Origin: an uncultured Candidatus Melainabacteria bacterium
GTDB lineage: Bacteria; Cyanobacteriota; Vampirovibrionia; Gastranaerophilales; Gastranaerophilaceae
Length of the DNA stretch: 5,703 nt
Direction: 5' to 3'
Assembly (NCBI GenBank): GCA_937891325.1
Contig: CALAFU010000306.1
Location: forward strand, 1-5,703
The notes beneath the pieces are model-generated. The model was given only the letters and a program-made list of their open reading frames with translations, did no database searches and was not told the DNA's origin. The position numbers and the translations under genes are program-made. This document shows, piece by piece, positions 4,929 to 5,703 of this stretch. The first letter of the stretch is position 1; every line of letters starts with the position of its first letter.

Positions 4929-5703
4929 TTAAACGATTGTTCTTTGCAAACGTTCAACGCGATTTTCTGACAAGATATTTTTCAATTTCATGATTGCTTG
5001 AGCGTGAAGTTGGCAAACACGAGATTCAGAAACCTCAATAGCTTCGCCAATTTCTTTCAAGGTCATATTTTCATGGTAGTAAAGAACCATAATCATACGT
5101 TCACGTTCAGGCAAACGTTTCAAAGCACTTTCCAACTCAGATTTAACGTCTTTTTCTTCCATTGCTTCTGCCGGAGTTAAACGGTGTTCATCTTGAATTG
5201 TATCAATAATAGCTACGCTGTCATCAGAAGTTCCACGTTTTTCGTAAATTGAACCAATTGAAGTATCTTCTGCTAAAATTTGGTCAACTCTTTGCGGTTC
5301 CATACCTAAGAAATCTGCAACTTCAAGAGTTGTAGCAGGTCTTCCGAACTTTTGACGTAATTGTTCTTGTGCTTGTTTTACATCTTTAATTTTTCGTCTT
5401 GCACTTCTTGGCAAGAAGTCTTGAGAACGAATTTTGTCGATAATATTACCACGAATTCTCATCAAGGCATAAGTTTCAAAACGAGCGCCTTTGTCTGGAG
5501 TGTATTTTTCGATTGCGTCAATCAAACCTTCTACACCATAGCTTGAAATGTCTTCAACTGAAAAAGTTGGAGGCAAAGAAACCTTAACACGACCTACTAC
5601 GTATCGAGTTAAGTAAATGTATTGAACAATCAAAGTATCTCTGACTTTTTTATTAGAACGATTTTGGAAATATTCCTTCCAAAGAGCCTCTAATTCTTCG
5701 TCA
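4929..5703 (-). CDS. fliA: FliA/WhiG-family RNA polymerase sigma factor (5' end cut by the window)
   Basis: An alternative sigma factor of the sigma-28 group that steers RNA polymerase, typically to late flagellar and chemotaxis genes in FliA and to sporulation genes in WhiG. The frame stays open to the window edge, giving 257 visible residues. Counting from the edge, residues 3-23 (ELEALWKEYFQNRSNKKVRD within it) are a typical sigma-28 N-terminus, so the TTG at 5633 is not the start and only a few residues are missing. Region 2 is at about 24-92 (DISSYGVEGLIDAIEKY at 51-67, FETYALMRIRGNIIDKIR at 75-92). Region 3 is at about 95-145, with FLPRSARRK at 96-104. Region 4 is at about 190-245 with the helix-turn-helix LKEIGEAIEVSESRVCQLH (215-233). 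The SESRVCQLH sequence is typical of FliA/WhiG. No flagellar gene lies in the window, so fliA is preferred from family likeness, not context. It converges on the HAD gene with a 1-base gap and no terminator hairpin. Confidence 0.9.
   Translation of the reverse strand, partial: DEELEALWKEYFQNRSNKKVRDTLIVQYIYLTRYVVGRVKVSLPPTFSVEDISSYGVEGLIDAIEKYTPDKGARFETYALMRIRGNIIDKIRSQDFLPRSARRKIKDVKQAQEQLRQKFGRPATTLEVADFLGMEPQRVDQILAEDTSIGSIYEKRGTSDDSVAIIDTIQDEHRLTPAEAMEEKDVKSELESALKRLPERERMIMVLYYHENMTLKEIGEAIEVSESRVCQLHAQAIMKLKNILSENRVERLQRTIV

Noticed and set aside
1..5703. A defence, toxin-antitoxin or CRISPR system
   Set aside because: No nuclease, helicase, reverse transcriptase or antitoxin-like protein and no regularly spaced repeats were seen; the recognised genes are housekeeping or regulatory.

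Overview
The window is ordinary-looking AT-rich bacterial chromosome with six protein genes, no RNA genes, no transposase and no CRISPR array. Low GC, short intergenic gaps, and a FliA/WhiG-type sigma factor next to orphan coiled-coil and hypothetical genes point to a low-GC, possibly flagellated bacterium. My best guess is a gut-associated non-photosynthetic cyanobacterial relative (Vampirovibrionia/Gastranaerophilales) or a low-GC Firmicute-like lineage. This comes from overall feel, not from a marker gene, and is low confidence.

Layout from left to right. Positions 1-264 are non-coding. They begin with a REP-like palindrome, then hold a 9-bp hairpin, a perfect 14-bp palindrome and an extended -10 element lying directly against the start of thiL (265-1200, thiamine-monophosphate kinase). 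A 340-bp gap (1201-1540) follows, with a GC-rich hairpin, a degenerate 91-bp inverted-repeat element, a TTACAATTGTAA palindrome and a TATAAT box with a long leader. It precedes a 130-residue protein of unknown function (1541-1933). That gene converges on a membrane GT-C glycosyltransferase (1963-3426, minus), and the two share one hairpin that overlaps the end of the glycosyltransferase gene. The 152-bp divergent region 3427-3578 carries an extended -10 for the glycosyltransferase and a near-consensus promoter for a 194-residue acidic coiled-coil protein (3579-4163). A perfect 16-bp hairpin with a 3-nt loop follows. Then come a beta-phosphoglucomutase-like HAD protein with an altered catalytic motif (4259-4927) and, converging on it with a 1-nt gap, a FliA/WhiG-family sigma factor (4929 to beyond 5703, minus) whose start lies outside the window.

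The genes do not form an evident pathway or operon. Each seems to be its own transcription unit, and orientation changes three times: before and after the glycosyltransferase, and before the sigma factor. thiL makes thiamine diphosphate, the glycosyltransferase should act on lipid-linked sugars at the membrane, and the sigma factor would direct a dedicated regulon, probably motility. The two unassigned proteins (1541-1933 and 3579-4163) are the least explained parts. I found no convincing new multi-gene system; the points worth checking are at the level of promoters, hairpins and single proteins.
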